From the IMG/VR virus record IMGVR_UViG_3300028615_000077, positions 1-43,153 of that record: a DNA stretch of 43,153 nucleotides. One strand, 5' to 3'. Positions 35,323 to 43,153 of this stretch are shown one piece after another; position 1 is the first letter of the stretch, and every line of letters begins with the position of its first letter. Below the pieces are notes generated by a model that saw nothing but the letters and a program-made list of their open reading frames with translations, did no database searches and was not told the origin of the DNA. Origin of the DNA: a virus. The position numbers and the translations under genes are program-made.

Positions 35323-36774
35323 ATGCCTACAGGTCTTAGAGCAATACAGGGAAGCCAGAACGGGTATGCCGGCTTTGGTGCAGATTCCCAAGAAACTGTT
35401 GCAGAGTTGTCGAAGGCTCTTGAAGCTGGTTATCAGGTTGGCGCGGGTCGAACAGGTGGTTCGGCTCTCCGTGTTGAGTCTCTGGAAGGTAGCCTCAAGG
35501 TTTTGACATACACGAGTTCGCATATTCGCTTTTGGAAGAAAATCCCCAAGAGTCCAGCGTACTCGACTAACGAGGAATACAACCAGTTAACGGATTACGG
35601 CGGGAATCAAAATGCGTTCGTTCAGGAAGGTGAGCTTCCGCAGTCGAGCGATACGTCGTACATTCGTCGAAATCAGTTTGTGAAGTTCATGGGTACAACC
35701 CGTGAGATCACACATCAGGCTTCGCTGGTTCACCCTGCTCATGGCGATCTCATCGCTCTGGAAAATCAGAGTGGTATTTTGTGGTTGCTTGAGCAGATTG
35801 AGCGTAACCTTTTCGTCGGTGATAGTTCGCTGGCGTTTGATGGTGAGGCTGAGCAGTGGGATGGTTTGGATGCCCAGGTTGATGCTACTTCGCTTCTGGA
35901 TCTTGAAGGCAATAGCATTCAAGAAGCAGACATGGAAGAAGCTTCGAATACTATTCTGGAGAACTATGGTTTTCCGACGGATATGTACCTTGGTTTCCGC
36001 ACTATGTCGGATCTCGTGAAGACATTCTACCCACGTGAGCGTATTCAGCTGCCTGCTCCGATGAACGGCCAGGTTGGTAACACCGTTCAGACCATTGCCA
36101 CTCAGGCTGGTGTGATCGAGTTCAATCCGGACGTTTTCATTCGACGTCGGCCAACGCCTCCGGCAACAGCCACTTCGGCTAATGCCCCGGCAACTCCGGC
36201 TTCTATTGCGGCTGCTGCTGCGGCTGGTACAGATGGAGACCATAATAAGGGTGCTCCGGCTGGTACTACTAATTTTAATTATGTTGTGACGGCGGCTAAT
36301 CGTTTTGGTGAGTCGGCTCCTACAGCAGTTCAGGGCAGTGTTGTGGCTTTGAGCCAGGGTGAGAAGGATGCGGGTAACCACGTTCCTCTTACTATTACTA
36401 ATCCTGGTACTATTGGAGCTTTCCCTCCAGAGTATTTCCGCATTTACCGTTCGGTGGCACGCACAGCTTCGGGCGTTCCGGCTGATCTTTCGAGCTATAG
36501 CTTGATTGCTCAGGTTCCTGCTTCTTCGCAGGCTGCGAGTGGTACTACTACGTTTAATGATGTTAATCTATACCTTCCATTTACTTCGACGGCTTACATT
36601 GGTGAGCTTACGCCAAGTGTGCTGACTTTCCGTCAGCTCATGCCGATGATGAAGCTGGATCTGGCGGTCTTAGCACCAGCTTACCGTTGGATGATTCTTC
36701 TGTACGGTACGCCGATTCTGTTTGCGCCGAAAAAGTGGCTTCGTATGATTAATATCGGTCAACTAACTACTTAA
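35323..36774 (+). CDS. Major capsid protein with an inserted fibronectin-III-like domain
   Basis: The ATG follows AAAGGAG. The 483-residue protein shows capsid-family features: an acidic N-terminal arm, LRVESLEGSLKVLTYTSSHI, an EEYNQLTDYGG strip, THQASLVHPAH and a final NIGQLTT. Residues about 285-415 look like an inserted Ig/fibronectin-III domain (TNFNYVVTAANRFGESAPTA), with Ala/Pro linkers on both sides; such domains decorate the outer capsid surface in several phages. Codon use is strongly biased, as expected for the most abundant protein. A hairpin terminator follows. The assignment rests on pattern, gene order and codon bias. Confidence 0.85.
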   Translation: MPTGLRAIQGSQNGYAGFGADSQETVAELSKALEAGYQVGAGRTGGSALRVESLEGSLKVLTYTSSHIRFWKKIPKSPAYSTNEEYNQLTDYGGNQNAFVQEGELPQSSDTSYIRRNQFVKFMGTTREITHQASLVHPAHGDLIALENQSGILWLLEQIERNLFVGDSSLAFDGEAEQWDGLDAQVDATSLLDLEGNSIQEADMEEASNTILENYGFPTDMYLGFRTMSDLVKTFYPRERIQLPAPMNGQVGNTVQTIATQAGVIEFNPDVFIRRRPTPPATATSANAPATPASIAAAAAAGTDGDHNKGAPAGTTNFNYVVTAANRFGESAPTAVQGSVVALSQGEKDAGNHVPLTITNPGTIGAFPPEYFRIYRSVARTASGVPADLSSYSLIAQVPASSQAASGTTTFNDVNLYLPFTSTAYIGELTPSVLTFRQLMPMMKLDLAVLAPAYRWMILLYGTPILFAPKKWLRMINIGQLTT

Positions 36775-36783
36775 GTTGGATGA

Positions 36784-36826
36784 GGTATAAGTAGGGATAG
36801 ATTTGTACCCTGTCCCTACTTATACC
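36784..36826 (+). terminator. Hairpin terminator after the capsid gene
   Basis: GGTATAAGTAGGGA (36784-36797) is a perfect inverted repeat of TCCCTACTTATACC (36813-36826), with a 15-base loop. The flank CCTTTGTT has a weak T run. It lies 9 bases after the capsid stop codon, where a terminator would set a high capsid-to-downstream ratio. Confidence 0.75.
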
Positions 36827-36839
36827 CCTTTGTTATATT

Positions 36840-37433
36840 ATGCACGAGGAGGACGATAATAAGTCACTTGATTTATCTTATTTGGGAGATGAACAGTCAC
36901 CAGGTAAGGTATCAAAAACGGAGGTATCGGGTCATTTAGGTAAGGATTTTTTTACTTCTCCTAGATATTCCCATCTTGGTAAAAGTCAAACTGATGTTAA
37001 GGCTCAGTTATCTAGCTTAGGTCATTTACCTACCCCTCCTAAGAAAGAGGTGTTCATGCCCTTTGTAAAAGTACGTTGTACTAGTTCTAAAAACAAGGCG
37101 GAAGTTTTAGCGGGCGGCGAAATTATTCTTACTTTTGATGAAAATGGTATCGCTCAAATGCCTGCTCATTTGCTGCCTTTGTTTAAGAAAATTCAGAATT
37201 TGAGGCCAGGACGTTATACTATAGTTGTACCAGAAGTTGTTGTTCCAAAAGCTGTCTCGGCTCCTAAGGTTGATCCGAAGCTAGAGCCAGTTAAAGAATC
37301 TGTGTCTGTGGAATCTAAAGTACATTCTGAGCCGGAAGAAGAAGATACTCAAAAGTTTGAGGTTAAAAAAGAAGAAACACCTAAGTCGCGTAAAAGTGGC
37401 AGAAAGTCCAAAAGGACCAAATTAGGTGAGTAG
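36840..37433 (+). CDS. Unknown protein downstream of the capsid gene
   Basis: The ATG at 36840 is followed at codons 3-5 by GAGGAGG, which resembles a ribosome binding site, so a downstream start was considered; no suitable in-frame codon was found. The 197-residue protein has disordered acidic ends and a compact core (VKVRCTSSKNKAEVLAGGEI then ILTFDENGIAQMPAH). The C-terminus is Lys-rich (SRKSGRKSKRTKLGE). It may be a neck or head-completion protein. Not recognised. Confidence 0.7.
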   Translation: MHEEDDNKSLDLSYLGDEQSPGKVSKTEVSGHLGKDFFTSPRYSHLGKSQTDVKAQLSSLGHLPTPPKKEVFMPFVKVRCTSSKNKAEVLAGGEIILTFDENGIAQMPAHLLPLFKKIQNLRPGRYTIVVPEVVVPKAVSAPKVDPKLEPVKESVSVESKVHSEPEEEDTQKFEVKKEETPKSRKSGRKSKRTKLGE

Positions 37434-37450
37434 TTTGTTGGAGGTTTTAC

Positions 37451-37756
37451 ATGGCTAAGGGTCGTAAAGTAGTTTCAGATGTGTCGTCGGAAGAGGTTGA
37501 TGCTCTTCGTCGGACGGTGCATACACTGATGTTAGTCCTTAGAGGTTTTGCTGATGATTTGTCGAATGCGGCAGCGGCGAGCAATATTAATAACGTTGGC
37601 GCTGGTCTTCGTGACGCAATTGACAATGGTGTGGATTCGGCTGGTACTGATTACACCGGTACAAATCTGTTAGTGGAAGGCGTTGTTCCCACACCTAAGC
37701 ATCCAAAGCGTCGGCAGTCGGGCACGGTTGTTGACTTAGATTCGCAAGATCTTTAA
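37451..37756 (+). CDS. Unknown small protein
   Basis: The ATG at 37451 follows TTGGAGG. The 101-residue protein has a helix (EEVDALRRTVHTLMLVLRGF), an Ala/Asn-rich turn (NAAAASNINNVGAG) and a Ser/Thr-rich, Pro-containing C-terminus. Codon use leans toward TCG and GCG as in the capsid gene. Position suggests a head-tail joining role. Not recognised. Confidence 0.7.
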   Translation: MAKGRKVVSDVSSEEVDALRRTVHTLMLVLRGFADDLSNAAAASNINNVGAGLRDAIDNGVDSAGTDYTGTNLLVEGVVPTPKHPKRRQSGTVVDLDSQDL

Positions 37757-37776
37757 TCATTATCTTATATTAGCTT

Positions 37777-37829
37777 ATATATAAGCATTATAGTCATCCT
37801 TTAGGGGATATGCTATAATGCTTATATAT
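37777..37829. repeat. Large inverted repeat between head and neck genes
   Basis: ATATATAAGCATTATAG (37777-37793) and CTATAATGCTTATATAT (37813-37829) are perfect inverted repeats of 17 bases. The loop contains ATCC/GGAT, extending the hairpin. There is no T run, so it is not a standard terminator. Both arms carry TATAAT with a TGC extension upstream on each strand, so the element could hold back-to-back -10 boxes. It may block transcription, protect mRNA, or be a processing site. Confidence 0.65.
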
Positions 37830-37845
37830 TATATAGGATAAATGT

Positions 37846-38463
37846 ATGACAACTCCAATCCTTATTCAAGATTCCGCTGGCAGTGTTACGGTTTTTTTAG
37901 AAAACACGGCTGACGGAAGTCCTGCTACAGGATTAGTAGATACAGATGTTACAGCGGATATAAAGAAAGCCGGTGCCGGTTCTTTTTCAGCTCATGCATT
38001 AACTTCTAGTAATTTTACAGAGATTAGTGGTGGTTATTACGAAGTAGATTTTGCGGCTGCTGATACAGATACGTTAGGTAATTTATATTTACGAGTACAG
38101 GGAGCTTCTATACGTACTGCTTTATCAGTAGCGTACGTTGTAGCAGCAGCTCCGGTTAATCCTCCATCTGTAACACCTCCTTCTGTAGTTCAGATTTTTG
38201 GATACGTATATGGTGCAGATGCTTCTCCATTAGTAGGGGCTTCTGTATCTGGACGTATTTTGTCGTCTCCTACGGTATTATTTCCTGGGGATGATGGCAT
38301 TTTGGTGAATCAAGAGTTAGTTACAGTTAAGACTGATAATGATGGATTTTTCACTATTGGCTTAATATCGGGGTCTAATGTTGATATCCTAATACCAGCT
38401 GCAAATTATAGACGGACTATTTTAGTACCCACGACATCGACTAGCTTGTTTGATATCTCCTAA
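37846..38463 (+). CDS. Ig-like domain protein of the neck region
   Basis: A 205-residue protein with beta-rich composition. Residues 1-95 form one domain (PILIQDSAGSVTVFLENTAD, LYLRVQGASIRTALSVAYVV). After a Pro-rich linker, residues 120-200 resemble a carboxypeptidase-regulatory or Ig-like fold (IFGYVYGADASPLVGASVSG, DNDGFFTIGLI). Such domains occur in phage neck whisker, decoration and baseplate proteins. It starts after the large inverted repeat. Confidence 0.75.
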   Translation: MTTPILIQDSAGSVTVFLENTADGSPATGLVDTDVTADIKKAGAGSFSAHALTSSNFTEISGGYYEVDFAAADTDTLGNLYLRVQGASIRTALSVAYVVAAAPVNPPSVTPPSVVQIFGYVYGADASPLVGASVSGRILSSPTVLFPGDDGILVNQELVTVKTDNDGFFTIGLISGSNVDILIPAANYRRTILVPTTSTSLFDIS

Positions 38464-38472
38464 AGGTAAATT

Positions 38473-40284
38473 ATGGGCGCACCTACTGCTATTACAGTAT
38501 CCGTTGATAGGACTGAATATAGTCGCTATGAGACAGGTAGAGATACTGTCAGTGCCACAGTTGTTATTCAAGGTGGGGCAATTTACTCCTCAGAGGAGGT
38601 TTTAGTTGAGTTAGTTAAGGCCCGCCGGGGTCGGGATGCGGTAGTTGCTACTATTACTTTATCGTTTAGTGGTAATGAGGACCCACAAGAAGGCCTAGCG
38701 GAATTTTATATTCCGGATATTGTAGATCAAGATCTTATTAATTTAGTAAGACATGGTAGGTATTTTGTTAGGGCCTCCAGTGTTACCACCCCTACAGTTA
38801 TAGGGGAGTCTCCAGACTTTAATATTAAAGTAGTCACTTCGGCTTTACTTAAGAGTGATTATTTATTTGGTATTAATTTATTAGCTACTGAAGTTCTGGC
38901 TCCTAAATTTCAGCCGACAGCTATTACAGGAGTGACCATAGATGATGTTTCTTTGGGTCATCCGGTAGGATTCCACACATTAACCTATAATTATCACTTA
39001 GATCCTGTAACTAACGCCACAGCATCTATTGGTTCTGGTGCTAATGGCACGGTGAATATTACAGCAGAAGGGGCGGTAGCTGGTGATGCGGGTAATGCGG
39101 TAGCAGTGCAGGTGTTGGTTCCTGCTTCTGGTACTACCCCCTTATTAGTGTCATTTGATGGTGTTACGTTAACAGTTCAATTAGCTGTGAATGCGGGAGT
39201 TTTAGATAATGCCGCAAATACGGCTACATTAGTTGCAGCTGCAATTGATTCGGACGCAGATTTTTCAGCCACAGCTAGTGGTTCGGGTGTGGACCCTCTA
39301 ACAGCAGCAGAAGGTCCGACTTTGTTTTCTGGTGGTACTACAAATACTATTCGGAATCTTTCTTGGAATGGTGGGACGGCTGTGTCTATAACTAAGGCTG
39401 GTACTTATATTTTGCCTCGTGGGGAATCGGGTCCTAAAGCAGCTTGTGAAGGGGGATCTACTGCAGATTATATATGTGTAACTATTTCTAGTCTTTTGTT
39501 ATTACCCACCCAGAATGTGACTGAATCTATATTAGTCCAAAAGAAAAAGATAGATGACGAAACATTGTGTATGTTTATTGACAAGGCTACCGCTTGGGTT
39601 GAGAACCAGGTAATTGCTGGATTTGTGGAACCTACTAATGTGGTAACAGATAGAGATCCTACCACAATACAGTTTGCTGCCGGTATTAATGCTCCTACTC
39701 CATTATTTACAGACACTGATTATGACTTTTTGGTGTCCCCATTAACCTATTTTGTACCTCGAACTACAGGTTCCTGGGTGCAAATACAGACTCCCTATCC
39801 TCAATTATTAAGGGTGGATAGTTTGTTTGGTGCAATAGCTAATACTAGAGTTATTGATATTGATTTAGAGTGGATTGAAGTTGCTCAGCAAGGAGGTCTG
39901 ATACAATTAGTTCCTTTTAATCAAGAGATAGCTTTTGACTTTGTAGGCTTAATCTGGGTGAATGCTCTAAGAGGCGCTGCTGAATTGCCAAATTTTTGGC
40001 ATTTTAATATTATCGCGGGGTTACGTGATTGCCCAGATGATTTGAGAGAATTAATAGCGAAGAAAGCTGCTATTGATGCTCTTACTATTGCAGGGATGGC
40101 TTTACGACCGGGTGTTGGTTCTATGTCTCTATCTCGGGATGGTGTTAATCAGTCTATCTCTTATATTAATTCTGCAGAGTTTGGTATCTATACTGGGACT
40201 ATTAATGCATATAAACAATGGATTGATGATCATCTTAAGGACGTTAAGGGGAAGTACCGTGGTCCTACCATGGTAGTGGTATAA
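38473..40284 (+). CDS. Neck/connector candidate with inserted beta domain
   Basis: A 603-residue protein. Residues 1-120 are beta-rich (ITVSVDRTEYSRYETGRDTV). Around 180-285 there is a Gly/Ala/Thr-rich domain (NGTVNITAEGAVAGDAGNAV, VSFDGVTLTVQLAVNAG) that looks like an inserted surface module. The C-terminal 280 residues contain IDIDLEWIEVAQQGGLIQLV and LRELIAKKAAIDALTIAGMA, the latter a helix typical of head-tail connector subunits. Its place between capsid and tail-completion genes fits a neck protein. Not identified by family. Confidence 0.65.
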   Translation: MGAPTAITVSVDRTEYSRYETGRDTVSATVVIQGGAIYSSEEVLVELVKARRGRDAVVATITLSFSGNEDPQEGLAEFYIPDIVDQDLINLVRHGRYFVRASSVTTPTVIGESPDFNIKVVTSALLKSDYLFGINLLATEVLAPKFQPTAITGVTIDDVSLGHPVGFHTLTYNYHLDPVTNATASIGSGANGTVNITAEGAVAGDAGNAVAVQVLVPASGTTPLLVSFDGVTLTVQLAVNAGVLDNAANTATLVAAAIDSDADFSATASGSGVDPLTAAEGPTLFSGGTTNTIRNLSWNGGTAVSITKAGTYILPRGESGPKAACEGGSTADYICVTISSLLLLPTQNVTESILVQKKKIDDETLCMFIDKATAWVENQVIAGFVEPTNVVTDRDPTTIQFAAGINAPTPLFTDTDYDFLVSPLTYFVPRTTGSWVQIQTPYPQLLRVDSLFGAIANTRVIDIDLEWIEVAQQGGLIQLVPFNQEIAFDFVGLIWVNALRGAAELPNFWHFNIIAGLRDCPDDLRELIAKKAAIDALTIAGMALRPGVGSMSLSRDGVNQSISYINSAEFGIYTGTINAYKQWIDDHLKDVKGKYRGPTMVVV

Positions 40285-40299
40285 GAAAGGACTATTATT

Positions 40300-41091
40300 A
40301 TGTCTTTTCCGAATATAGATTGGGACTTCCCCAAGCTGCAAGAGTTGATCGATGCCCGGGGGGATGAAGTTATTGTTGAGACTGGTGTCGCATGTACTTG
40401 TCGTAGAGAAGATGTATTGGCAAGCATGGTTGAGCGAGAGAATCAACCTTCTTCTATTAGACAATTATATTGTATCAAGTGTCAGGGAGACGGTTATATT
40501 TATAGAAATGCACGGTGTATTAAAGGATTAATTACAAGTATCGAGGCAGGGCCAGCTAGGAAGTTGTTAGAAAGCGGGTATGCCGTTCAGGGTGATGCTA
40601 TTTTTTCTCCAAGTTTAGATATAGATCCTTTATCTGATTTTGATAAAATTACTTTTTTACATGATAATACGGTAGGAGAAGGACAAGTTATATTACGTAA
40701 TGCAGCTAATTTAGGCGAAAATGCCACTAGAACAACTGGTGTATCTAGAAGTGAAGATCGGTTGTGGTATCAGGCTGCTTGTTCCTATTGGTGTGAGGAT
40801 GAAAACGGAGTAGTTTATTCGCAGGATACTGATTTTATTCTCAAAGATAGGTTAATTCGTTGGATTGGTAATAAACCAGCTGATGGTATATTTTATACTT
40901 TGAAGTATTCTGCTTACTTAGAATGGATTATTTATAATACTCCATTACAAAGGATTGATAGAGATCGTAGTTTGGGCCAGAGAGTTTTGATACGTAAAAA
41001 GCATGTAGCATTATCAGTGGGGTCACCTGCTGATACTGTCGAAAAGAGAATAGAGGAACAAGAAACTCTTACTACCAGGGTGAAGATTTAA
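40300..41091 (+). CDS. Neck-region protein with Cys motifs
   Basis: The 263-residue protein has C32-T-C34 and C58-I-K-C61 in the first 65 residues (CTCRREDV, LYCIKCQGDGY), which may bind one zinc. The rest is mixed alpha/beta with DRLIRWIGNKPADGIFYTLK then YSAYLEWIIYNTP, a pattern seen in head-closure or stopper-like proteins. It overlaps the next start by one base. The specific role is inferred from position only. Confidence 0.65.
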   Translation: MSFPNIDWDFPKLQELIDARGDEVIVETGVACTCRREDVLASMVERENQPSSIRQLYCIKCQGDGYIYRNARCIKGLITSIEAGPARKLLESGYAVQGDAIFSPSLDIDPLSDFDKITFLHDNTVGEGQVILRNAANLGENATRTTGVSRSEDRLWYQAACSYWCEDENGVVYSQDTDFILKDRLIRWIGNKPADGIFYTLKYSAYLEWIIYNTPLQRIDRDRSLGQRVLIRKKHVALSVGSPADTVEKRIEEQETLTTRVKI

Positions 41092-41600
41092 TGTCTGTTT
41101 TGTCTCCACTAGCTCTTAGGGTGTATCTCAGTGGTGTGTACGAAGTTGCACAGGATATGGACTTGACTGAGGATGAGATAGAGGAGGCGGCATATAAATC
41201 TGCTCAGGAGGCGTTAGAGTTTTGGCGAAATGAAGCTAGTAGGAGATTAGATAGTACGCGTGATAGGTATGTTGATGCTATTTACATTTATGAGGATTTT
41301 GGAGAAGGTGTAGTAATAGGTCTTTCTGAGACTGATGAGATGGTTATACACTTAGAACAGGGCTATGGTCGGTTTGATATGAAGCCTGGGTTGTTACAAG
41401 GTCGGGATTCTAGGGTAATCCCTATTAGAGAGCGATCCTATATGCCTGTTCATTTCCGCACCGTGACTAAAAGACAAGGCGCTGATAAATGGATTCATCC
41501 TGGATGGGAAGGATTACATTTAGTTGAAGAAGTAGACCGAGAATTAGATAATAAGATTGTGCCAAAGTATATAGAAGAGTTAGTGAGTAATAAGATTTAA
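41091..41600 (+). CDS. Tail-completion (gp10-like) protein
   Basis: A 169-residue protein with an N-terminal helical part (DMDLTEDEIEEAAYKSAQEA), GRFDMKPGLLQGRDSRVIPI, and RTVTKRQGADKWIHPGW then EGLHLVEEVDREL. The KPGLL-VIPI-F-x-T-V-x-HPG pattern is typical of small tail-completion or minor capsid (HK97 gp10-like) proteins. Both ends overlap neighbours by one base. Reasonably sure by pattern and order. Confidence 0.75.
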   Translation: MSVLSPLALRVYLSGVYEVAQDMDLTEDEIEEAAYKSAQEALEFWRNEASRRLDSTRDRYVDAIYIYEDFGEGVVIGLSETDEMVIHLEQGYGRFDMKPGLLQGRDSRVIPIRERSYMPVHFRTVTKRQGADKWIHPGWEGLHLVEEVDRELDNKIVPKYIEELVSNKI

Positions 41601-42616
41601 TGTCAATTTTACCAGAGATAATTCTACAGAAGGCGGTTATTAGAGGCTTTTCTTTATTAAAGAGGGACCCTCGACTTGTAGATGTTCTGTTTAAGAATCA
41701 ATCTCAGGCTATTTTGTCTCAAATAAAAGCCTATCTGCAGTACCCTATTGATTTTAATGTGAATTACCCTCGTCAGGGTCAACTGAATCTTCCTGCTATT
41801 ATATTATTATTACGTAGTGAATCTGAAGATGATGGGTTTTTAGGGGATGTTATGGGTCTTTCTCCTTTTTTTGACACTCCAGACCCTGATGTGGTAGCGG
41901 ATACAGTTGGGGGACATGCTGGGTCAGTTTCTGACTTGAGTGGGTTAGGACAAAAAGTAGCAGAAGGTTTGAGTGTTACTTCTTCAAGTGGTTCAACTGT
42001 TTCTATTGCAGATGCGTCTTTAGATGACTTTCAAGAGATAGCTTTTATAATACAGCAGGGTAAAGGCCATAAATTGTATGTAGTTAGTGGTACTGGAGCT
42101 GGACAAGTTCGTATTATTCAGTCGGCTTCTTTTACTACTCTTGACACAACCGAGGCTTTAGATGTACAATTAGATAGTACAAGCGTAGTAGACATTCGTG
42201 AGGCGAATGTTTCTGAGCTAGCAGAAGGCGAACCTTCTCGTGTATATGATCCAAATGGGATTTATTGGCGATTAGGTGCAAATTATTCTGTACAGTATCA
42301 GCTACAGATATTAGCTGGTCATCAAGACGGGGTTTTATACCTGTATTCCATACTTAAGGCTTTATTATTGTCGCAGAGACCTTTTCTGGAATCTCAAGGT
42401 ATAATGGGTTTTAAACTTAGTGGGTCAGATTTCGCTCCCAAGAGTGAGTATCTGCCCACCGAGGGTTTTATGAGATCCTTGAATATTGAGTTTATCTATC
42501 CATTTTCATTCCTTCAAGAGGCTGAAACAGCATCGAGTATACAGTTATGTCTCACCCCGGAAGATGTGGTTGGGTCTGGTGACGAGGTATTAGTTGGTAA
42601 TTTTACCATTGAATAA
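41600..42616 (+). CDS. Tail terminator/neck candidate
   Basis: A 338-residue protein. The N-terminus has helix FSLLKRDPRLVDVLFKNQSQ and strands typical of tail terminator proteins (LPAIILLLRSE). A Ser/Gly-rich domain of about 100 residues (GHAGSVSDLSGLGQKVAEGL, LYVVSGTGAGQVRIIQSAS) is inserted, and a C-terminal part (RSLNIEFIYPFSFLQE) closes the fold. Position directly before the sheath gene supports a terminator role. The fold call is tentative. Confidence 0.65.
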   Translation: MSILPEIILQKAVIRGFSLLKRDPRLVDVLFKNQSQAILSQIKAYLQYPIDFNVNYPRQGQLNLPAIILLLRSESEDDGFLGDVMGLSPFFDTPDPDVVADTVGGHAGSVSDLSGLGQKVAEGLSVTSSSGSTVSIADASLDDFQEIAFIIQQGKGHKLYVVSGTGAGQVRIIQSASFTTLDTTEALDVQLDSTSVVDIREANVSELAEGEPSRVYDPNGIYWRLGANYSVQYQLQILAGHQDGVLYLYSILKALLLSQRPFLESQGIMGFKLSGSDFAPKSEYLPTEGFMRSLNIEFIYPFSFLQEAETASSIQLCLTPEDVVGSGDEVLVGNFTIE

Positions 42617-42628
42617 TGGTGTGAGATT

Positions 42629-42883
42629 ATGCCCAAGAAGAAAAATAAAGATACAGAAGATATTGTGGTTTCTGACTTAGTGGAATCTAAGGAGGAGGCT
42701 CAGGTGACTGTGCCTAGTTCTAGGCCAAAGAAAGTTAAGCCTGCTAAGAGGTTTACGTTTGACCAATACGCAAGAAAAAAGGGTTTTCGAGAGCAGCATG
42801 TGCCTGGGCTAAGGGCGTTTGTGAAGAATCCTCGTATGCGAAAAACAGTGGAAGAGTGGGACGATCTTCTCAAGGATTACTAG
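42629..42883 (+). CDS. Small basic protein before the tail sheath
   Basis: An 84-residue protein with a charged disordered start (PKKKNKDTEDIVVSDLVESK) and a folded C-terminal part (FTFDQYARKKGFREQHVPGL, MRKTVEEWDDLLKDY). The latter helix pair is common in small proteins placed between neck and sheath genes. Not recognised. Confidence 0.7.
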   Translation: MPKKKNKDTEDIVVSDLVESKEEAQVTVPSSRPKKVKPAKRFTFDQYARKKGFREQHVPGLRAFVKNPRMRKTVEEWDDLLKDY

Positions 42884-42894
42884 GAGTATAGACT

Positions 42895-43153
42895 ATGGCT
42901 CGTTTTGTAACGTTTGGGGGAATTACCCGATTTAAGCCAGGCGGAATAACAAAGATTAATGCTGAAGCATTGAACCAGGTTCTGCTGTCAGATAACAGTA
43001 TTGTAGCGTTAATTGGTGAGGCTGAAGGTGGTGCTCCTGGGTCGGTATCTGGGATTATCACACATTTTGATCCTAGCCGGGCGGTGACGGAGTTTCGGTC
43101 GGGTCCGCTTGTTGATGCTATCCGTACGGCATTTCAGCCGTCGAATGATCCGG
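42895..43153 (+). CDS. Tail sheath protein, 5' part only (runs off right edge)
   Basis: The ATG at 42895 opens a frame to the window end (86 complete codons). The sequence has the sheath N-terminal pattern: FVTFGGITRFKPGGITKINA, a segment NSIVALIGEAEGGAPG, then FRSGPLVDAIRTAFQPSNDP. ALIGEAEGG and FRSGPL.DA..AF.PS are typical of contractile tail sheaths. It forms the outer tail tube that contracts to drive DNA injection and identifies the phage as myovirus-like. GGAG lies 11 bases before the ATG. Confidence 0.85.
   Translation, partial: MARFVTFGGITRFKPGGITKINAEALNQVLLSDNSIVALIGEAEGGAPGSVSGIITHFDPSRAVTEFRSGPLVDAIRTAFQPSNDP

Noticed and set aside
35587-36381. A 264-codon minus-strand frame opposite the capsid gene.
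   Set aside because: Shadow frame caused by strong codon bias in the capsid gene.

Overview
The window reads as part of the genome of a large tailed dsDNA bacteriophage with a contractile tail (myovirus-like). The right half carries, in order, a portal protein, an HK97-type prohead protease, a scaffold-like protein, a major capsid protein, neck/connector and tail-completion candidates, and the start of a tail sheath gene that runs off the right edge. Most of the DNA is AT-rich and densely packed, with start and stop codons overlapping as ATGA or TAATG. Two tRNA genes lie among the genes. The host cannot be named from the sequence. 

Region 1 (1-597) is compositionally foreign: about 65% G+C, against about 30% in the DNA beside it. 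It holds the 5' part of a zinc-ribbon-like gene on the minus strand. The junction falls inside a truncated copy of a small paralogous gene. 

Region 2 (about 554-6857) is a minus-strand array of some 23 very small genes and gene remnants, plus one divergent plus-strand member. Two unrelated paralog families make up nearly all of it. Family A has an N-terminal amphipathic helix of the type MKYKNKIYEAIDKVSKELK followed by predicted beta strands. Family B is a small zinc-binding family with the spaced motif IH(I/L)...CG...CxxC-LELLPLYEI. Several copies are truncated, frameshifted or carry an in-frame stop, which suggests birth-and-death expansion. This array is the most unusual part of the window. 

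Region 3 (6858-7353) is an AT-rich, repeat-bearing stretch without a convincing gene. Region 4 (7357-20188, plus strand) is an accessory and metabolic block: small unknown proteins, a lipoprotein metalloprotease, tRNA-Asn, membrane proteins, a HAD phosphatase with a zinc insert, a monomeric B12-dependent ribonucleotide reductase, a metallophosphoesterase, a ribbon-helix-helix protein, a ClpP-like protease, tRNA-Thr, an IMPDH/GMP-reductase-like enzyme, a peptide deformylase and an S4-domain protein. These would serve nucleotide supply, protein maturation and turnover, and regulation. 

Region 5 (20190-33504) is a virion/head-associated block around the portal. It includes a long coiled-coil protein, an inorganic-pyrophosphatase-like domain protein with a zinc ribbon, and a 763-residue protein with a kinase-like catalytic core. 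Region 6 (33505-43153) is the capsid and neck block. It opens with a promoter plus intrinsic-terminator-like hairpin, continues through protease, scaffold and capsid, passes a terminator hairpin, and ends with neck, tail-completion and sheath genes. Functional names come from motifs read by eye; no database search was possible.
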